In this document: positions 6,478-8,520 of the stretch, in pieces
How positions within the stretch are numbered: the first letter of the stretch is position 1
How the letters are laid out: each line of letters starts with the position of its first letter
From: Methyloprofundus sp.
GTDB lineage: Bacteria > Pseudomonadota > Gammaproteobacteria > Methylococcales > Methylomonadaceae
Assembly (NCBI GenBank): GCA_030636485.1
Contig: DAOVWV010000045.1
Coordinates: forward strand, 1-8,520
Direction of reading: 5' to 3'
DNA length: 8,520 bases
Translations under genes and position numbers: made by a program
Notes under the pieces: model-generated
What the model was told of the DNA's origin: nothing
What the model saw: only the letters and a program-made list of their open reading frames with translations
The model's database searches: none

Positions 6478-6926
6478 CTTTAACGTCCCTGCTGAAGAAA
6501 ACTGACCATGGTAAATAATTCATCCATTTTTACGTGTGTAAAATCTATTTTCATAAATGTTTTACGGGTTCAAAAACAAGGTTCAATAAATATAATTCTA
6601 AGCTGTACATTTCTTTATATTCCAGCTATCAATGCCTTATGGTTGAAATTAAACGAATATTCACATGAACTTTATCATTTTGAAAATATATTGACTGAGC
6701 GACTCATATTGGGTGTATAACGCCTTCGACTTTATGCACACCTCAGCATTTGATTAAGTATGAACGCTATCCAGAAAATAACAAGTAAATCCGATGCATT
6801 TAGCCTATATTGAAAGCCATCAATAAATCTGGAAAGTGAGGGGCAGGAACGAGAGTTCAATAATAGACTTCACACGACCAGCGTTGCGGTTTTCTACCGG
6901 CTGATATTCCAACAGTGTTTATTTGA
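6478..6926. other. Gene-free region between recB and the MHYT-GGDEF-EAL gene
   Basis: This AT-rich gap of about 450 bp follows recB on the minus strand and holds the 5' region of the MHYT gene. No recD is present. A plus-strand open frame at 6508-6720 lacks a Shine-Dalgarno sequence and a recognisable family, and I do not call it. On the minus strand a 24-codon frame at 6480-6554 stops 2 nt before the MHYT start (see findings). An imperfect hairpin at 6879-6903 (CAGC-CGGT against ACCG-CAAC-GCTG on the minus strand) lies just past the recB stop but has no T-run. I could not identify a convincing sigma70 promoter for the MHYT gene. Confidence 0.6.
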
Positions 6927-8520
6927 TCAACTACCAGCAAACAAGCCTGCCAGCTCATCAATCCGCTGCTCATCAGGCATATCGGTATAGACTCCGCTCA
7001 TCGGCTGATCAGATTGCATTCCTCTAACAAATAAATAGCGTACTCCGCCAAAATGTTCGCTAAATTGATAATCCGGCAGGCGTGCTTGCAAATATTGGTG
7101 TAACACCAGGCTATATAGCCAGTATTGCAAACCATAATTATGCTCTCGCATTGCCTGAGTCAACGTCTCTGGTTGATAATCTGGCAGCGCATTGCTTTTA
7201 TAATCCAGTACATAATAACGGCCTTTATACGCAAAAATCAGATCAATAAACCCGGTTAAATAGCCTTGCATTTGTTTATCGGACAAGGGTTGAAAGGCGG
7301 GGCAATCTTGCAGGATAAAATTGATTTCTACAGTCGAAAAATCAGCCAGACTTAAGTAAAAGGGCATTTCCTTTAAGCAGGTACGTTCCCCAAGTTTGGC
7401 CAGGCAAAAATCACTATCATCATGGCTCAAAGGTGTTGTGACTGTTTGATAAAGCAACTCATTAATAATATCAGGGCTATCGACCTTTAAACCATAACGC
7501 TGGCAACTGGCTTCACGCTGCTGATCAATCTCTGCCCTTGCCGCCAGTGCAGTAAAACTGATATTTTCCAGTAAATCATGAATAACATTACCGGTATGTG
7601 CCCCTTTGGCCAATGCCAATGGAACTTGCTCGGCCTGCGGAGTGGTGTCATTGGTTTCTTCCGCTTTATCCAAGGGGAGTTCCGTGGCTTCATGCAGGCT
7701 TAAATAGGATAAGGCGGTGTAGCTGCTCATCTGCCAGCGACTGTATAAATGCCGTTGCTGTGCTGGCACTGTTAAATGGCTATGCTGCTCATTTGCCTGA
7801 TAGCTTCCTTGCAGAACAGTCTCTGTATTCAGTAACTGATAGCTAAAACTTGCAGGGTCATCTGTCGCTAATTGCTGTAGTTTTTCCTGCTGTATATCAA
7901 AGGGAATATTTGCCAAATCATACAAAAGATAGGCGAGTGCTGACTGGTTAGGTTTTTTTGCTGAACGGTTGTCTAACCAGGTCATATAGCAACGGTATTT
8001 AGCGCGTGTCAGTGCCACATAGAGGATACGCAAATCTTCGGCCAGCTCTTCCTGTAGCGCAATCTCACGATGTTTTTCAAAATCTTCCGAGCCTAAATCC
8101 ACCCGCATTTCATTTTGCGCATGGCAGCTAATCGTCAGTTTTTCGTTCTCCAGCCGATCACTACGCGCCCATAGATAAGGGCAGAAAACGATGGGGTATT
8201 CCAGACCTTTGGAGCGGTGCATGGTGACAATCTTAACCGCATCAGCATCGCTTTCCAGGCGTAATTGCTGTTCATCATTGATGTTATCGGCTGTCATCGC
8301 CGCACGTAGCCAGTCTATGGTTTTATGTGCGCCTAAATGCTCATCCAGACTGGCTTGCTGAACCAGTTCCAGTAGATGATGTAGGTTGGTGATTTGTCTT
8401 CCTGCCTGCGGGGTGCGGGTAATATGTACGCGGATGTTTTCCTGACTTAAAAAACGTAACATCATTGCCATAAAGCCTTTTTTCTGCCAGAGCAAATGAT
8501 AATCCTGAAAACGGCTTATC
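6927..8520 (-). CDS. recB: RecBCD (exodeoxyribonuclease V) beta subunit RecB, C-terminal part, cut at the window edge
   Basis: RecB is the 3'-5' helicase and nuclease subunit of RecBCD, which processes double-strand breaks and loads RecA. Only about 530 codons are in the window (full E. coli RecB is about 1180 aa). The frame stays open to base 8520, reading ISRFQDYH before a TTG at 8495, so that TTG is an internal codon and not a start. Numbering from the first full codon at the edge, UvrD-type helicase motifs appear as VKIVTMHRSKGLEYPIVF (96-113) and LRILYVALTRAKYR (163-176). The C-terminal nuclease follows: GNVIHDLLE (His314), GFIDLIF (Asp426), and LDYKSN (Asp439, Lys441), then YGLQYWLYSL and FGGVRYLFVRG. 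All nuclease residues known from E. coli (His956, Asp1067, Asp1080, Lys1082) have counterparts. This pattern fits RecB better than AddA. recD does not follow. Confidence 0.96.
   Translation of the reverse strand, partial: ISRFQDYHLLWQKKGFMAMMLRFLSQENIRVHITRTPQAGRQITNLHHLLELVQQASLDEHLGAHKTIDWLRAAMTADNINDEQQLRLESDADAVKIVTMHRSKGLEYPIVFCPYLWARSDRLENEKLTISCHAQNEMRVDLGSEDFEKHREIALQEELAEDLRILYVALTRAKYRCYMTWLDNRSAKKPNQSALAYLLYDLANIPFDIQQEKLQQLATDDPASFSYQLLNTETVLQGSYQANEQHSHLTVPAQQRHLYSRWQMSSYTALSYLSLHEATELPLDKAEETNDTTPQAEQVPLALAKGAHTGNVIHDLLENISFTALAARAEIDQQREASCQRYGLKVDSPDIINELLYQTVTTPLSHDDSDFCLAKLGERTCLKEMPFYLSLADFSTVEINFILQDCPAFQPLSDKQMQGYLTGFIDLIFAYKGRYYVLDYKSNALPDYQPETLTQAMREHNYGLQYWLYSLVLHQYLQARLPDYQFSEHFGGVRYLFVRGMQSDQPMSGVYTDMPDEQRIDELAGLFAGS

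Noticed and set aside
6508..6720. Plus-strand open frame of 70 codons in the AT-rich gap
   Set aside because: No ribosome binding site, a composition typical of AT-rich non-coding DNA, and no recognisable family.
6811..6918. Minus-strand frame of about 33 codons after recB (contains VKSIIELSFLPLTFQIY)
   Set aside because: It has no ATG or GTG near its beginning and no ribosome binding site. I considered a degraded transposase or other remnant but could not tie it to a family.
7487..7846. Open frames on both strands inside recB
   Set aside because: They are alternative-frame shadows of the RecB reading frame, which is continuous across this stretch.

Overview
The window looks like a chromosomal segment of a gammaproteobacterium of moderate to low GC. 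RluD, PgeF and RecB all read like gammaproteobacterial housekeeping proteins, and rluD directly followed by pgeF is the usual gammaproteobacterial order. The intergenic repeats (a 'GCGTAGGATGGA...' inverted-repeat element and a 'GGTGCATAGATGCACC' palindrome) recall short dispersed repeats of methanotroph-like Gammaproteobacteria (Methylococcales). That is an impression from memory and was not tested.

Layout, left to right. 1-583 has no gene. It holds a MITE-like element of about 162 bp with imperfect terminal inverted repeats (238-399), flanked by two diverged copies of an AT-rich direct repeat (92-151 and 456-534). 584-2240 is the overlapping pair rluD-pgeF on the + strand (23S rRNA pseudouridine synthase; peptidoglycan editing factor). 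2241-2446 is a spacer with a REP-like palindrome and a possible leaderless promoter. 2447-3316 (+) encodes a LIV-1-type ZIP metal transporter with a His-rich loop. Convergent to it at 3479-3592 (-) is a 37-codon predicted lipoprotein gene with a strong Shine-Dalgarno sequence, a plausible promoter and its own terminator. 3593-3987 has no convincing gene apart from that promoter. 3988-6477 (-) is a large membrane-bound MHYT-PAS-GGDEF-EAL protein for cyclic-di-GMP turnover, with both catalytic domains apparently intact. 6478-6926 is an AT-rich gap without a supported gene, though a 24-codon upstream reading frame ends 2 nt before the MHYT gene. 6927-8520 (-) is the C-terminal part of recB, cut off by the right edge.

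The genes do not form one pathway: they are housekeeping genes (rluD, pgeF, recB), one transporter, one signalling protein and one tiny envelope lipoprotein. I found no CRISPR array, tRNA, rRNA, complete insertion sequence, toxin-antitoxin pair or obvious defence system, and nothing that clearly amounts to an undescribed multi-gene system. The points most worth a second look are the 37-aa lipoprotein, the repeat architecture upstream of rluD, the upstream reading frame before the MHYT gene, and the absence of recD immediately after recB.
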